64,000 nt of DNA from Nipponacmea schrenckii (lineage: Eukaryota > Mollusca > Gastropoda > Lottiidae). The position numbers were made by a program, and so were the translations under genes. The stretch is taken from the NCBI GenBank assembly GCA_030562195.1, contig JAUJPP010000005.1, positions 31,669,106-31,733,105 of the forward strand, in the 5' to 3' direction. Every line of letters begins with the position of its first letter. Position 1 is the stretch's first letter. Below are positions 1-11,044 of this stretch, piece by piece. The notes below the pieces were generated by a model. It was given only the letters and a program-made list of their open reading frames with translations. It had not been told where the DNA came from and did not search any database.

Positions 1-98
1 ATTAATTTTCACCAGGTGAAATAATTATCATCAAGGTGAAAATTAAAGTTTTTAATTCAAAATAAAACAGTGAATTATGTCGTATGTGAGCCACCGTA
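1..98. mobile_element. Terminal part of a MITE (TACGGTGGCTC family), cut by window start
   Basis: The segment ends in ATGTCGTATGTGAGCCACCG-TA, the reverse complement of the terminus of the complete 360-bp element at 55885-56244. Like that copy it holds internal TTTTCACC/GGTGAAAA palindromes. It encodes nothing. The other end lies outside the window, so the target duplication cannot be checked. Confidence 0.7.
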
Positions 99-363
99 GA
101 AATCGCTTTATTTACATCGAGTGACGGACCAATATACCTATTTCTTAAACATTTTTGCTTGGGTCCAATGAAACACATTCATCGGTTTCATTAATCCAAG
201 CATAACTCGTAGTCGTCTTACATCTTAAGCGGGCTATTTTTTCTTTGGATAATCAGATAGGTTATACAGATGTCTGTTATCTCAAGGGGGCCAAATTTAA
301 CTTAACGATAAGAAATTGAACACACCTTTCTCATTTCTCTATCTGGAACAACTCCGCAACAAG

Positions 364-845
364 ATGACGAAATTGATCCTCGGAGCTTTTGTCATCATCT
401 GTGTCATTCAGGTGAGTTTTTTGGTTACTAATTGTTCTATACAATAGAATAGTGGCGGGAACTAAATGCTGAAATTGGTCCAGAAGGAAATTCTTCCTTT
501 TTGGAAAACTATTCCCACCTCTTCATATTCTTTAATATCTAATTTCAGGCTACTTTAAGTGTCGGATGTCCGAATGGATGTCAAGCAGATGAATGTTGTG
601 TAAGTTTTTATGCTCCGATCCTCAGTAAACGACAACTGAAGGTATCAGATCTGAAATCCAAACTTATTAGCCCTATTAATAACGATTTGAAGATCCACAT
701 GTGTCGTAAAATAAAGCGTCAAGGCGAGAGATGTCTGGTTAACAATCAATCAGAAGAATGGTGTGATTGTGAAGCAGGTACTTCATGCGTAGCCAAGGGA
801 AAATCTGGTTTAGATAGGTATTTTGGAAGTTGTAACAAGGCTTAA
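364..845 (+). CDS. Small secreted ten-cysteine peptide, prokineticin/astakine-like
   Basis: Two-exon gene: exon 1 is 364-411, the intron 412-548 has a GTGAGT donor and TTTCAG acceptor, and exon 2 is 549-845 with stop TAA at 843. The product is 114 residues. Residues 1-16 are a hydrophobic signal sequence (MTKLILGAFVIICVIQ). The mature part has ten cysteines spaced as C..C..CC..C..C..C.C..C..C. This is the colipase/prokineticin fold pattern, including the typical RQGERC and WCDCEAGTSC blocks. Family members are secreted ligands or defence cytokines acting outside the cell; some relatives in venoms are toxins, but nothing here shows that role. About 31 residues separate the CC pair from cysteine 5, longer than usual, and a GTAAGT at 600 could be an alternative donor. 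A polyadenylation signal AATAAA overlaps the stop (844-849). The gene is isolated from its neighbours. The gene call is good; the family call is by pattern only. Confidence 0.75.
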
Positions 846-1036
846 TAAAAACGGAATGAAGTTTATCATTTATTCGCGTCGTTGTTATATATTAGAAATG
901 GATGCAAGCTGTATAGATGTTACAATTGTAATATGCAAATACCAAAAAAGAAGGGAAGTATATGGTTATACTCTTTCCTTACACTAATGTGACTGAGTTT
1001 CTGGGGTATTTTAGTTATTAGAAGGGAATGTGGCTA

Positions 1037-1140
1037 TATTTGTTTCAAGCAAATCTAATTTGATTATCTAATCGTTGATTATGTCCTAATCAAATCAGAT
1101 TTGAGAGTTGAAACAAATGCGTTGATTACAAAATGGCTGC
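1037..1140. repeat. Left arm of a distant inverted repeat flanking the retroelement nest
   Basis: The motif TTTGTTTCAAGCAAATC at about 1038-1056, followed by an AATTTGATTA block and an ATGGCTGCC block, has inverted counterparts at 15045-15225. The arms are imperfect. They may be the split halves of an older DNA element or MITE into which the LINE inserted. Confidence 0.45.
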
Positions 1141-1169
1141 CGTCAGAAAATGAGTCTGTGCTTCCGTTT

Positions 1170-2049
1170 TAATAATTATAATAAAATCTTTATTGGGGTG
1201 AAAATTAGGCCTGGCCTTTTTACAATTTTGCCCTTAAAGGAATCCAACATATAGTACAATAGAAACTAAAAACAACAAATTACAATCATAAAACCAGCAA
1301 AACTATTAACAGTTATATACATATACTAGTCATTATACTATGTCGTTCTGACTTTTCAGGTGAGAAAATAGTAGTTTTTTAAATTTAGTTAAATCTTTGA
1401 TTTCCTTTATGTATCTAGACAGAGAGTTCCATAAACAGGGCCCTCTGTATTTTAAGCTATTCTTATAAATAGATTTAAGAGGTTTTGGAATTTGAAATCT
1501 CTGATTAATGGATGCATATGGAGTGTTTTTATATTGAAGAATGTTTTAAAGATAATCTGGACAGTTATGATTTGATATTTTAAAGAGAAATATACATTTA
1601 TTTACTAGATGACGTTTTTGAACTGTAAGAATGTTTAGTGTCGAGGATAATATTTCATGGGAAGATAAAGTAAGAGAAGGTTTAAGTACGGTTTTATTAT
1701 CAATAAGATGAAACGCCAATTTTTGAAGTCTATTAAGGACTTTTAAAGAATAATTGTTATAAGTATCCCAAATGGAGGAGCAGTAATCAATATATGGCTG
1801 AAAATGTGCAAAATAAAATAATTTAATGAGGTTTGAGGGAAGGAGAGGTTTAATCTTGCGCATTTGAAATAATTTCTGGTTTAAAATTTTACAAACATAT
1901 TTAACATGTTTATTCCAATTAAAATTTTGATCCAAAATAACACCCAATAGTTTAAATTCCGCGACATTTTCAATTTTAGAGTTCAATATATGTAAAGAAA
2001 GGTCATTTCCTGGAATATTTAATAGATGATTTGAGCCAATTAACATAGT
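1170..2049 (-). mobile_element. LINE retrotransposon, 3' part (end of reverse transcriptase, 3' tail)
   Basis: On the minus strand from 2049 downward runs a reading frame beginning ...TMLIGSNHLLNIPGND. It continues with LLGVILDQNFNWNKHVKYV and a region rich in KRL..L..LQKLA. These are the C-terminal reverse transcriptase and thumb blocks of a CR1/Jockey-group LINE. The frame is closed at 1546, and further homologous text follows in other frames to about 1340. The element ends near 1170 with an AT-rich tail. The part directly upstream in the protein lies 10 kb away at 11984. The phrase LINE-SKTK at 11984 and TM-LIGS at 2049 join in frame, so this is one LINE split by a later insertion. Confidence 0.85.
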
Positions 2050-2249
2050 ATTGGGTGTTATACATTTTCCTTCACATTTCTGTTATTACATAAAGTAATG
2101 ATTCCGAAGATTAGATTAAAAATACAATTAAAGATAACAATGAAATCTTAAATGACTAAAATATAATAATACTTGCAAATAATATATACATATAACTAAC
2201 ATGATTCAATTGTTTGAGGGAGTTAATGGAATAGGGTCCAATTTGCCAT

Positions 2250-4336
2250 GGACTAGTAAATTACTAAGATTTTTATTTCTCTTAAAAGCAGTAACCAAAC
2301 GTTTAGTATAAATATTAGGAAATTGATGTTGGATTTCTTTATAATATCGTATGACAATCAATCAATTGGCATTTTTGGCTGTAGTATTATAGGTTGCAAC
2401 AAAGGGTATGATTTGGTTGTCATGTTGGATGTTAAGTCCATTAGGTATCACAGTTTGTAACTGATCAATCCAGAAACTCTCTCTCTGCAATCATGTGGTT
2501 TTAGGTTTAACTGTAGGTAAAAAGGGAACTTGTTCGATAGGCATAACCCGAAGATCTTCAATGGAATGATTGGGTTGGTGAAATGATTCGCAATTGGTCT
2601 ATCTTTCTTATGAAGTATATCGAAACGATGGCCGCTAAATCGAGTACGCAACGCATTTTGGGTTTCACCAACATATTGAACATCGCATTTTTTGCACGAA
2701 ATTAGGTAGATTATATTTTTATCTTTACATGAAAGTATATCATTCATCTGAAATATTTTTCCGTTTTTATTATTCTTGAAATAGTGTGAACTATGTACAT
2801 ATTCGCAAGTACGACACCTAGAACCTCTACACGGCATTGAGCCAAAACCATTGGGTGGGGGGGGGGGTCATTTTCCTTTTAGAATCTCCAAAATAGTGTC
2901 GTTTCTAATTTTGCGCAAAAAACGTTTTGAATAACCCCTTTATCGCAATTTGCTAAAAACTAGTTCGCACGCCGAATCAAAATCTGTCTTTCTCGTGCAA
3001 ATTCTGTTAAATCTCAGAATTTGCGATTTAATTACGCCAGAAAACGTGTGCTTCGGATGAAACGAAGTTTTGAACAAAAGTTGGTGTGTGTCGGTTTCTT
3101 TGAAATACACTTTGATATCTAATTTTTTAGTTTAATTGAAATTAGCCCCTTTGAATACTGTCGTATCCAAAAACTTCATACTGTTTTTGGAAATGTTTGC
3201 AGTTAACTTCACAGAAGGATGGTAATTATTTGAAATTTCAAAATATTCCCAAAAGTTTGCCAAAGATTTCGTCCAAATTATGAAAATATCGTCTAAAAAC
3301 CTTCCATAGAAGAAAGGTTGAAACGGGGATATTAATGATATTTCGCGTTCCCATTGGGCCATAAAAATGTTCGCATAACTCGGCGCGAAGCGTTTCCCCA
3401 TTGCAGTGCCAGAAGATTGAAGATATATTTTTCCATTAAAAGTAAAGTCATTGCGTGTAAGACATAATTCTAGGAGATCTAATATTTCTTTGTCTGGACG
3501 GTCAGAACATGGATTTCTAAGAAAGGCTTTTTGTACAGCGTCTAATCCCGATTTGTAACATACTTGTTACATCTAACGAGATAAATAGCGCATTGTCTGG
3601 AATATCTAATTTTCGAATTTTTTCTATAAAATCGGTGGTATCTTTAAGATAAGAAGGATGTTTAAAAGCCAATGGCAGTTAGAAATGATCAAAATATTCG
3701 GAAACTTGGTATGAATCGCTTGCACAGTCAGAAATGATAGGTCTGCCTTTGGGTACTGTGTTTGGGACGCACCATTCGGATTCTGGATTTTTATAAATTT
3801 TTGGTAATGTATAAATGTGACGTTGCCGAACTTTTGCACAAAGATAGTCAAACTGAGAATCGGATATGAAGGATTTTCTTACTAGAATTTTCAAAATATC
3901 ATTAATCTTTATCGCTGTTTCCATAAAAATAGGCTGGTCCAATTCGCGGTAGTGATTTGAATTACTTAGTTGTTTTTCTAATTCAAAAATATAGTCAACG
4001 CGGTTTTGAATGACACAGCAATTGCCCTTGTCACTTTTTCGAATAATTATAGTCTGATCGTTTTTTAGAATATTTAAAACAGAACGCTCAAAATTGGTAA
4101 GGTTATTCTTCTCATTAACCAGTGGTAAACGAGAAACTTCTTCGTATAGATTGTCGCATTTACTCAAAATATTATGGTCAAACGCGGTGTCTGGTGGATT
4201 CCATCCAGATTTCTCTATAAACCGAGTTCGTTTTCCTCTACCAAGTCTTTCGCGGAAAAAGTAATTTAGTTTAAAAGTCCTATTGACGTGTTCAATCGAT
4301 GACAAAATTGGTTCAATTTCTTTCTTCAAGGGGAGA
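2250..4336 (-). pseudogene. PLE-1 reverse transcriptase and GIY-YIG endonuclease (decayed)
   Basis: Read from 4336 downward. The N-terminal RT part (to 3679) has IIIRKSDKGNCCVI, RQRHIYTLPKIYKNP and KGRPIISDCASDSYQ. A FISLDVTS block near 3585 holds the first catalytic aspartate. MGKRFAPSYANIFMA and GRFLDDIFIIW (3401-3270) hold the LDD pair. The thumb blocks TSFHPKHTFSGVIKSQ and RGYSKRFLRKI lie at 3070-2900. The GIY-YIG domain at 2837-2448 shows IIYLISCKKC and YVGETQNALRTRF, preceded by a cysteine cluster CRGSRCRTC. These are standard Penelope-like blocks, and the GIY-YIG nuclease nicks target DNA in that family. In-frame stops, a frameshift at the 11-G run near 2857-2868, and shifts near 3400-3680 and 2500 break the frame. 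Confidence 0.85.
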
Positions 4337-4339
4337 AAG

Positions 4340-5612
4340 GTTACGCGAGCTCAGATTCACGATGGTCTGGCCTAGTTTTACAGTGTTTCCCCCCGCATTT
4401 AGTTTAAATGGGAGACCCATTGTAAATAAATAGCTTTGGCAGTGGGGGCCATCCAGTGGATGTGGTCCGAAAAGACACCAATCATTCCATTGAAACGGGG
4501 AATAGTTTTAGCGAGGGCTTATGGTCAATAAATCATTAAATCTTCTGAGGTTGGTGGCTGCTTGGGGATGGGAAAGTTGAAGACCTTTGGAGAATGGAAT
4601 CTGTGTAATGAATAAAGCGGCTGCTGGGAACTTGGTTTTGGCTAGCTGAACTAAGTCCATCATCTTCTTATGCATGGACTCACCGGAGTCTTCTCTGTTG
4701 TTTAGACCAATATGGAATAATATTTTTTTCGGAACTGTAGATGGGATATTTTGGAAAGAAGGGAATGAATGTGCTGAATACGTGCACCAGGATACGACTC
4801 AGTCTGTGTGTCAGGATTAACTAGGGGGATGTTACTAATATTTGACGAACCTATTATAACAGTGGGCTTCACAAACTCCGGTAGTGACCATTTGGTTTTA
4901 TCGACTTGGTTATTATGACGTCTTGGTTTGTTGGATGGTGGTGAATTACCTAAACTGAGGCGGCGACGGGTAGTACGTGCTGTTATCGGGGTTTCAGGGT
5001 TTGATCTAGGACTCGTGTTCTGGGGTGTTGACGGTGGAAGTGCGAATCTGTTAGGTGAGGACAGAGGCAAAGGACTCGGAGAGTTAGCGGGCAAAACGTG
5101 ATGGTTCAGTCTTTTATTTGGCGTTGATGTACTTGGCAATGATTCTGGTGATGGTACTCGTTTTCGTTTAGGTGTATCAATTCGTGCTGTTAACTTGGTG
5201 GGCTGCTTGGCTGGTGAAATACGAGGGATATCCATATCCTCTACCACACTTCTGAATTTCAAACTATCAATGATTCGCGCATACTGATCTAATGTTTCTT
5301 TTTGAAGTCGACTATATGACTTTTTTGCCCAATTGATAGCTTCCGCAGAAAATTTGTTTAGGTCAGATTCAGAAATATCTTTTGATTTGATCAAGTGAAT
5401 TTTGGTGGCCAGCTGTGAATCATAGTGATCCTTAAGTGCTACTGCCAAATTTGTTGCCTATGATTTATTAACCATCTCGATAGCCGAGGAAATCTTGGGG
5501 GTTTTCAGAGCTGGTTTTACAAACCGGTTTAGATCCTTTATTTTATACGAAAACCCACGAGTTGGTGAACCATTGACTTGCTTTGATATTATAGAAGCAT
5601 GATGGAGACATT
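4340..5612 (-). pseudogene. PLE-1 N-terminal region with SGNH-hydrolase-like domain
   Basis: This is a minus-strand frame continuing from the first piece at 11856-11630. It has a basic helical region (LATKIHLIKSKDISESDL), then a Pro/Ser/Thr/Arg-rich linker, then VIIGSSNISN (about 4850), HIGLNNRE (about 4710) and FGPHPLDGPH (about 4460). These match the order of SGNH/GDSL blocks I, III (G-x-N-N here) and V (D-x-x-H). It leads directly into IVNLSSRNLSPLE, a typical start of the PLE reverse-transcriptase core, so it is probably an N-terminal extension of the same polyprotein. Breaks seen: a TAG at 5455-5457, a one-base loss in the A run at 4733-4739, and a TAA near 4510. SGNH esterases are known in ORF1 of CR1-type LINEs; that this one is active is not shown. 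Confidence 0.65.
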
Positions 5613-6175
5613 TGTTATGGGCCAGAAAAACCCAAAAGTATGCTAGCAAAAATCAAAAAAGTCAATGAAATAGTTTACAATAATTTAATATTAATTATCA
5701 AGAAATAGCTTAAAACTTAATTACAAAAATGTCATGACAAAGTGTTAACTTACAAAAATCTTACTCCACATATAATGTTAAATCCACATTAATAATTAAT
5801 TATCCTGAATTCAAGTTATTTCACAGTCATCGCATCCGATCAAGCACACAAATCCTTAGTTCCCCACATGTAAACAATTAAGAGCGCTGTAACATATCTA
5901 ATCTAATAATCAGACAAATGCCCTTATATATATTTAAGTTTTCTATAAAGTTCTAATCCAGAATGCCCTATAACATTCAGGGGAGTTCCAGAACATTCTA
6001 TGACCAAATATGGCACTACTACAATATAAATAAATAAAAGATTAGCATTCCAGAACGTTCTACAATAATCTTGAACATTTTACCTTGAATGTTAAAAGAT
6101 TAGACAAGAACAAAACTTTAGCAAATTCAAATAAACACTATTTGTATATAATAAATTAATAGGGCATACTTAACA
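5613..6175 (-). repeat. 3' LTR of the Gmr1-like element
   Basis: A 563-bp long terminal repeat, TGTTATGG..CTTAACA on the plus strand, nearly identical to 11067-11629. It lies downstream of RNase H on the coding strand and next to the polypurine tract. CATT precedes it. Confidence 0.93.
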
Positions 6176-6186
6176 CCTCCCCCCTT
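6176..6186 (-). other. Polypurine tract of the Gmr1-like element
   Basis: On the coding strand AAGGGGGGAGG directly abuts the TG that opens the 3' LTR. This is the expected position and composition of the primer for plus-strand DNA synthesis. Confidence 0.85.
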
Positions 6187-6327
6187 AAAGAAAAAGTTTA
6201 AATTCCGATGAAAACTTTGACTCAAAATAATACAAATCAAACAAAATGTATAAACATACACAAATCAAACATATTGATACATAAAAAAAATAACTAACTA
6301 GACGTTTAACTGTCTCAGAATCAGCAT

Positions 6328-7600
6328 TTAACTGACCCTGGACAGAGCATCTGCAACGACATTGTCCTTACCCTTAATGTGATTAATAATTACATCATAC
6401 TCTTGTAACAATAAACCCCACCTTGTAAGTCTCTGATTCTTGTTTGACATTTTGTGAATAAAGGTGAGAGGGTTATGATCTGTATATACAAGAATAGGGT
6501 GTACAGTAACATTCAAATAAACATCGAAATGTTGTAATGTTAACAACAGAGCAAGACACTCCTTCTCTATTGTAGAGTAATTACTTTGACATTTTGTTAG
6601 CTTCTTTGAGAAGTAAGAAATTACCCTATCTACTCCATCGTCATCTTCTTGGAATAAAGCTGCCCCGACCCCTACATCAATTGCATCAACAAAGAGTTTA
6701 AATTGTTTGGAAAAATCTGGAGCTGAAAGAACTGGGCTACTAATGAGCAAACATTTGATTTTATTAAATGAATCATCACAATTCTTGGTCCACTGAAACT
6801 TCATCTTCTTTTGTAGAAGATTAGTAAGAGGACTCAGTACAGTAGAGAAATTTGGACAGAATTTTCGATAAAAACCCACCATACCAAGAAATCTCTTCAA
6901 CTCTTTTTTATTTGCAGGGATAGGGAGCTTTACAATTGCTTCCACCTTAGCCATGATAGGTCGAACGTGTCCTTGACCAACTTTGTGACCTAAATAATCC
7001 ACAGTCGCCCGACAAAATTCACTCTTTGCTAGATTCACTGTCAAGTTGGCTGAAGCTAGTCTGTCGAATAAAGACTTCATAAGTTGAAGGTGTTCTTCCC
7101 AAGTGTCACTGTATATTATTACATCGTCAAAGTACACCTCGCAGCCATCTAGGTCTTGAAGAAATGAACGCATCATTCTCTGGAATGTAGCTGGTGCATT
7201 TTTCATCCCAAATGGCATGACTTTGTACTGATAGAGTCCATTAGGTGTCGCAAAGGCTGATATCTCTTTTGCTCTCTCAGATAAAGGAACTTGCTAGTAG
7301 CCTTTCAAAAGATCGAACTTGCTGACAAATTTAGCACTACCTACTTTATCAATACAATCATCAATCCTATGGATTGGATATGAGTCACTTTTGCTGAGGG
7401 CATTTACCTTTCGAAAGTCTGTACATAAGCGGTAGGTTGAATCTGGCTTCGGCACTAAAATACACGGGGAACTCCATTCACTCTTGCTTGATTGGATTCA
7501 GACGATATGGATGCTGTTTAACAGGTTTGGCGTCGCCTACTTCAACATCATGAACAGCTGCATTAGTTTTTCCAGGAACGTCGGGAAATATGTTTGCATA
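6328..7600 (-). pseudogene. Reverse transcriptase and RNase H of the Gmr1-like element
   Basis: The closing frame (7218-6328) begins MPFGMKNAPATFQRMM, has the catalytic YFDDVIIYS, then FLGMVGFYRKFCPNFS, the RNase H blocks KLFVDAIDVGVGAALFQ and YSTIEKECLALL, YTDHNPLTF, and ends at DALSRVS. Upstream in the same protein sense, PKPDSTYRLCTDFRKVNAL and YPIHRIDDCIDKV lie at about 7470-7330. The conserved GYWQVPL block reads GY-stop-QVPL because of TAG at 7294-7296. This nonsense change and a shift near 7490 inactivate the copy. The domain normally copies element RNA into DNA in the particle. Its position at the 3' end, after integrase, is the clade mark. Confidence 0.9.
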
Positions 7601-7608
7601 TTCAAGAA

Positions 7609-8930
7609 TTAGATCCCTTGTTTCTGCTTGGTATGCAGATGATCAAACTTGACATCAAGGTTTGCGAGTATTTCGGAATTCTTCAAACGGATACTCACAC
7701 CACAATCTTTTTCTGAGAATTGTTCACCATTCGCCTCTACTACATTATTTACACTTAAACGACTTAATGAGGCTAAGGTGGAAACAGGCTTAATAAGGTT
7801 TCTATCAACATACTCCTTTAACATGTTTACATGACAAACTCGTTTATCTTTACGCCGACCTGGCGTTTTAACAACATAATTTAAATCACTTATTTTGCTC
7901 TCAATTTCACATGGGCCATAGAATTTAGCTTGTAATGGATGTCCAGGAACAGGCAAAAATACAAGTACTTTATCACCTGGCTTAAAAGATCTGTTCCTGG
8001 CATCTTTATCATACCACACTTTCATTTTGACTTGAGAACTCTTCAGATTTTCTTGTGCTAATTTACACGCACTTTGTAATCTTTTTTTAAACTTGGAAAC
8101 ATAGTCCAAAAGATTCACGTCATCAGTCTCAGTCAACCACTTCTCTTTCAAAAATTTTAATTAATGGTCCCCTAACTGTATGGCCAAACACCAGTTCAAA
8201 AGGACTGAACCCAAGGGACTCCTGAACAGCCTCACGAGCAGCGAACAACAAAAGATGGAGGCCTTCATCCCAGTCTTTCTGATACTAGTAACAGTAAGTT
8301 TTCATCATTGTCTTGAGCGTCTGATGGAAACGTTCAAGAGCTCCCTGAGACTGAGGATGGTAGGGACTGTTTAATAACTAACTCATGCATGACCTGCTGA
8401 AACAGTCGTGACATGAAGTTTGACCCTTGATCCGATTGAATAGCTTTAGGGACTCCAACAAAACTAAAGAACTTGGAAATGGCTTTTACTATTGTTTTAG
8501 CCTTTATATTCCTAAGAGGGAAGGCTTCAGGGAAACGAGTGGCAGTGCACATAATTGTCAGTAAATATTGATTGCCAGAACTAGTCTTAGTCAAGGGTCC
8601 AACACAGTCTACCAACACCCTACTGAAAGGTTCTTCAAAGGCTGGAATGGGCTGAAGGGGAGCCGATTTAATTTTCTGATTAGGCTTACCAACCATCTGG
8701 CAGACATGACAGGACTTACAATACTGGGAAACATCTTTCCTGAGCTTTGGCCAGTAAAAATGAATAAGTATCCTAGCACATGTCTTATTAACACCTAAAT
8801 GACCTGACATAGGTGTGTCGTGGGCTAAACCCATGACAAACTCTCGATACATTACAGGAACCACTATCTGGTGAACAACTGGCCACTGCTCCTCTGGAGA
8901 TGCATTAGGTGGTCGCCATTTCCTCACCAA
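7609..8930 (-). pseudogene. Integrase of the Gmr1-like element
   Basis: The first frame (8930-8334) carries the HHCC zinc-binding module (HDTPMSGHLGVNKT, then CKSCHVCQ). The catalytic core follows, with the first two acidic residues in LVDCVGPL and IQSDQGSNF. A frameshift near 8370 moves the block with the third acidic residue (ALERFHQTL) into another frame. The C-terminal module (8151-7609) has FKPGDKVLVFLP and FYGPCEIESKI, the GPY/F signature, and RRKDKRVCHVNMLKEY. Integrase joins the cDNA to host DNA; here it is broken. It precedes RT, unlike in most Ty3/gypsy elements. Confidence 0.9.
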
Positions 8931-9002
8931 AATGTCATCTTGTAAATAAAAACATTCCGAAACCTTAGATGCTTCTTCGGGTGGAAGTGCCCTCTCACGG
9001 AG

Positions 9003-9401
9003 CTAAATTAATTGAGGATCTTTCTGTTGTTCAGCAATCAATTGATTATGGCTGCGACTGTCCTCTATTGTATCAACTGCTGGTGATTTATTTGGTAAGC
9101 ATTCCTTGTCAAGAACCGATTTAAAAGGCTGACCACTGTCGCCTAACAATCTGTCATGGTTCACCAGAAAAGAATCACTCAGGTCTAGTTCTGGAGAAGT
9201 ATCAACGGAAATTCTAGTATCCGTATCTGCAATAGGAACTTCACAATTAATTTCCTGTTGCCTTTTCGCCATGGCCCTAGTAACAGCACAGGCTGGATAC
9301 AAGTTAATGTCGTTTTCAGAACTAACATCTCTAGAAGCGGCTTTGCAGACTATAGGATCCGCTACAACTCTACCACCTGCTAAATCGTTGCCTAACAGCA
9401 A
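9003..9401 (-). pseudogene. Linker region between protease and integrase, Gmr1-like element
   Basis: An open frame of 132 codons lies between protease and integrase on the coding strand. It starts LLGNDLAGGRVVADP and includes ACAVTRAMAKRQQE, as seen downstream of protease in related elements. The middle is acidic and Ser-rich (ISVDTSPELDLSDSF) and the end is EQQKDPQLI, the usual lead-in to the integrase zinc module. I recognise no catalytic domain. It is probably the C-terminal part of protease plus a spacer, with a stop near 9000 separating it from integrase. Confidence 0.6.
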
Positions 9402-9479
9402 GGATACACCATCAATAGGAAGAGTAGGTCGAACACCTACAACAACGGGTCCAGTTATTAAATCTGACTTAAGATAAAT

Positions 9480-10106
9480 TCAATGGAGAGGAACGTCAAT
9501 GACTCCTAACTCAACACCCTGTAGTAAAACTGATCCACCAACTGAAGTCTGTTCAGACAAAGGCAAAATTCCTTCTAACAATAAAGTCTGAGCAGCACCA
9601 GTATCACGTAAAATCTTTACAGGTAGAGCTTCCCTGGAGTCACTAACCGACACAAATCCCTGAGACAAAAAGGGCGTATAATCTGCCATAGAATTATAAG
9701 AACTGGACTTAAGGGAATCCTGACTATAAGTATTTTTAAACTGTAAAGACACAAAAGGTTTTCTACTACCTTTCACAGCAGCACAGGCATTTGAATGTGG
9801 CTTGTCGTGGTCACCCTTTCTCTGAAGCTTAAAACACTCACTAATAAGATGACCTCGCTTTTTACAGTAACCACATATAAGAGATGATTTTTCATCTTTG
9901 AGACCTTGTTCAGGCTTTTTAGTGGGCAGGGAATCAACGGGAGATTTGAACCGGGGTTTGGACTGAGATTCTGAGACAGATGACTGAGACTCCAAGAATG
10001 AAACACCTTTAAAACTATTTCCTTGTGATTTGGAGAAAAAAACTCTTTCTATGAGTAAGAGAATACGTGTCTGATAGAACTGCCACCTCATCAAGAGTTG
10101 TGACAT
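9480..10106 (-). pseudogene. Gag zinc knuckle and aspartic protease, Gmr1-like element
   Basis: This frame overlaps the end of the capsid frame by 92 bases in another register. It has a Ser/Lys-rich stretch, a zinc knuckle CGYCKKRGHLISEC (C-x2-C-x4-H-x4-C), then VKILRDTGAAQTLLLEGI with the catalytic Asp-Thr-Gly of a retropepsin. The knuckle packages RNA and the protease cuts the polyprotein. The overlap could be a programmed frameshift but more likely reflects a mutation, since other frames in this copy are also broken. Confidence 0.85.
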
Positions 10107-10938
10107 GTTTCTCTTCTAAATGAGTTCTCAGATCTTGATGTACACATTGTTTAAATTCTTCAACAAGGATGAGCTCACACAGGTTATCAAAATTTTCATG
10201 TATATTGTTTGACCTTAACCATTGTTCAAACATATCTTTCTTTTCTCTTGCAAATTCAACATATGTTTGCCTATCAATTTTTCTGTAATTCCGGAATTTT
10301 TGCCTATAAGCCTCTGGTACAAGTTCGTACGCCTTTAAAACAGCAGCCTTGACACTATCATAGTCTGAACTATCAACTATACTCATTGCTGAATACACTT
10401 CAGCAGCTTTGCCAATTAATACACTTTGAATCATAGTAGACCAAACAGTGCGAGGCCATTTAAGATTTTCTGCGACCTTTTCAAATTGTGGAAAATATTT
10501 GTCAACAGATTTTTCCAGAAATTTTGGCACTAATCTAATATTTTTGACAACATCAAATTCAGACTTGACAGTTAAAGGCTGTGACCTATATTGAGCATCA
10601 TGTTCTAATCTTAATTTTTCTAGCATAAATTGTCTTTCACGCTCACGCTCTCGCTCTTCTCTTGCCATTTCTAATTTCCTCATTTCAAAATCAAATTCTA
10701 ATTTTTTCAATTCCAAAGCAGAGCTTTCTTCAACCTTACCTTCTGGTAAATTATAGGAGGCAAAAATCCCTTCATCTAATAGTTTCCTAGCAACTATTGT
10801 TTTAATTTCACTTTTTTTCATAGAAGTATTAACCTGTAGTTTCAAATATAACCCAAGTGAAATGATCTCATCCTTCTTTAAAGATTCAAATACATCCATG
10901 TCAGGATTTTGTAAAAAAATTTCTACCTTGAAAACCAT
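10015..10938 (-). CDS. Gag capsid of the Gmr1-like element, SCAN-like
   Basis: An intact 307-codon frame opening MVFKVEIFLQNPDMDVFESL. It has a charged coiled-coil region (EREREREREQ-like run near residue 95), then VPKFLEKSVDKYFPQFEKVA, then LVPEAYRQKFRNYRK and TYVEFAREKKDMFEQWL. The last two resemble the SCAN domain of vertebrate zinc-finger proteins, which is held to derive from a Gmr1-like capsid. It would form the particle shell. The frame ends in a different register from the knuckle/protease frame. Its start lies about 130 bases inside the 5' LTR boundary, close to the primer site. Confidence 0.85.
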   Translation of the reverse strand: MVFKVEIFLQNPDMDVFESLKKDEIISLGLYLKLQVNTSMKKSEIKTIVARKLLDEGIFASYNLPEGKVEESSALELKKLEFDFEMRKLEMAREERERERERQFMLEKLRLEHDAQYRSQPLTVKSEFDVVKNIRLVPKFLEKSVDKYFPQFEKVAENLKWPRTVWSTMIQSVLIGKAAEVYSAMSIVDSSDYDSVKAAVLKAYELVPEAYRQKFRNYRKIDRQTYVEFAREKKDMFEQWLRSNNIHENFDNLCELILVEEFKQCVHQDLRTHLEEKHVTTLDEVAVLSDTYSLTHRKSFFLQITRK

Positions 10939-11044
10939 GTTTGATTTCTGCTAGCTTTTAAAAATTGAAAATCACTTAATTACTTGAACTTTATCAAATA
11001 AATATAAACTTTCAAAATTTCCTAAATGAAAATAAGTTTGAAAG

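Noticed and set aside
5458..5649. A separate 63-codon gene starting MLAYFWVFLAHN
   Set aside because: The start lies in the 3' LTR. The rest continues the PLE-1 N-terminal frame.
8180..8798. Plus-strand frames of 64 and 76 codons within the LTR element
   Set aside because: They lie antisense to the integrase frames and read as complements of conserved integrase blocks.
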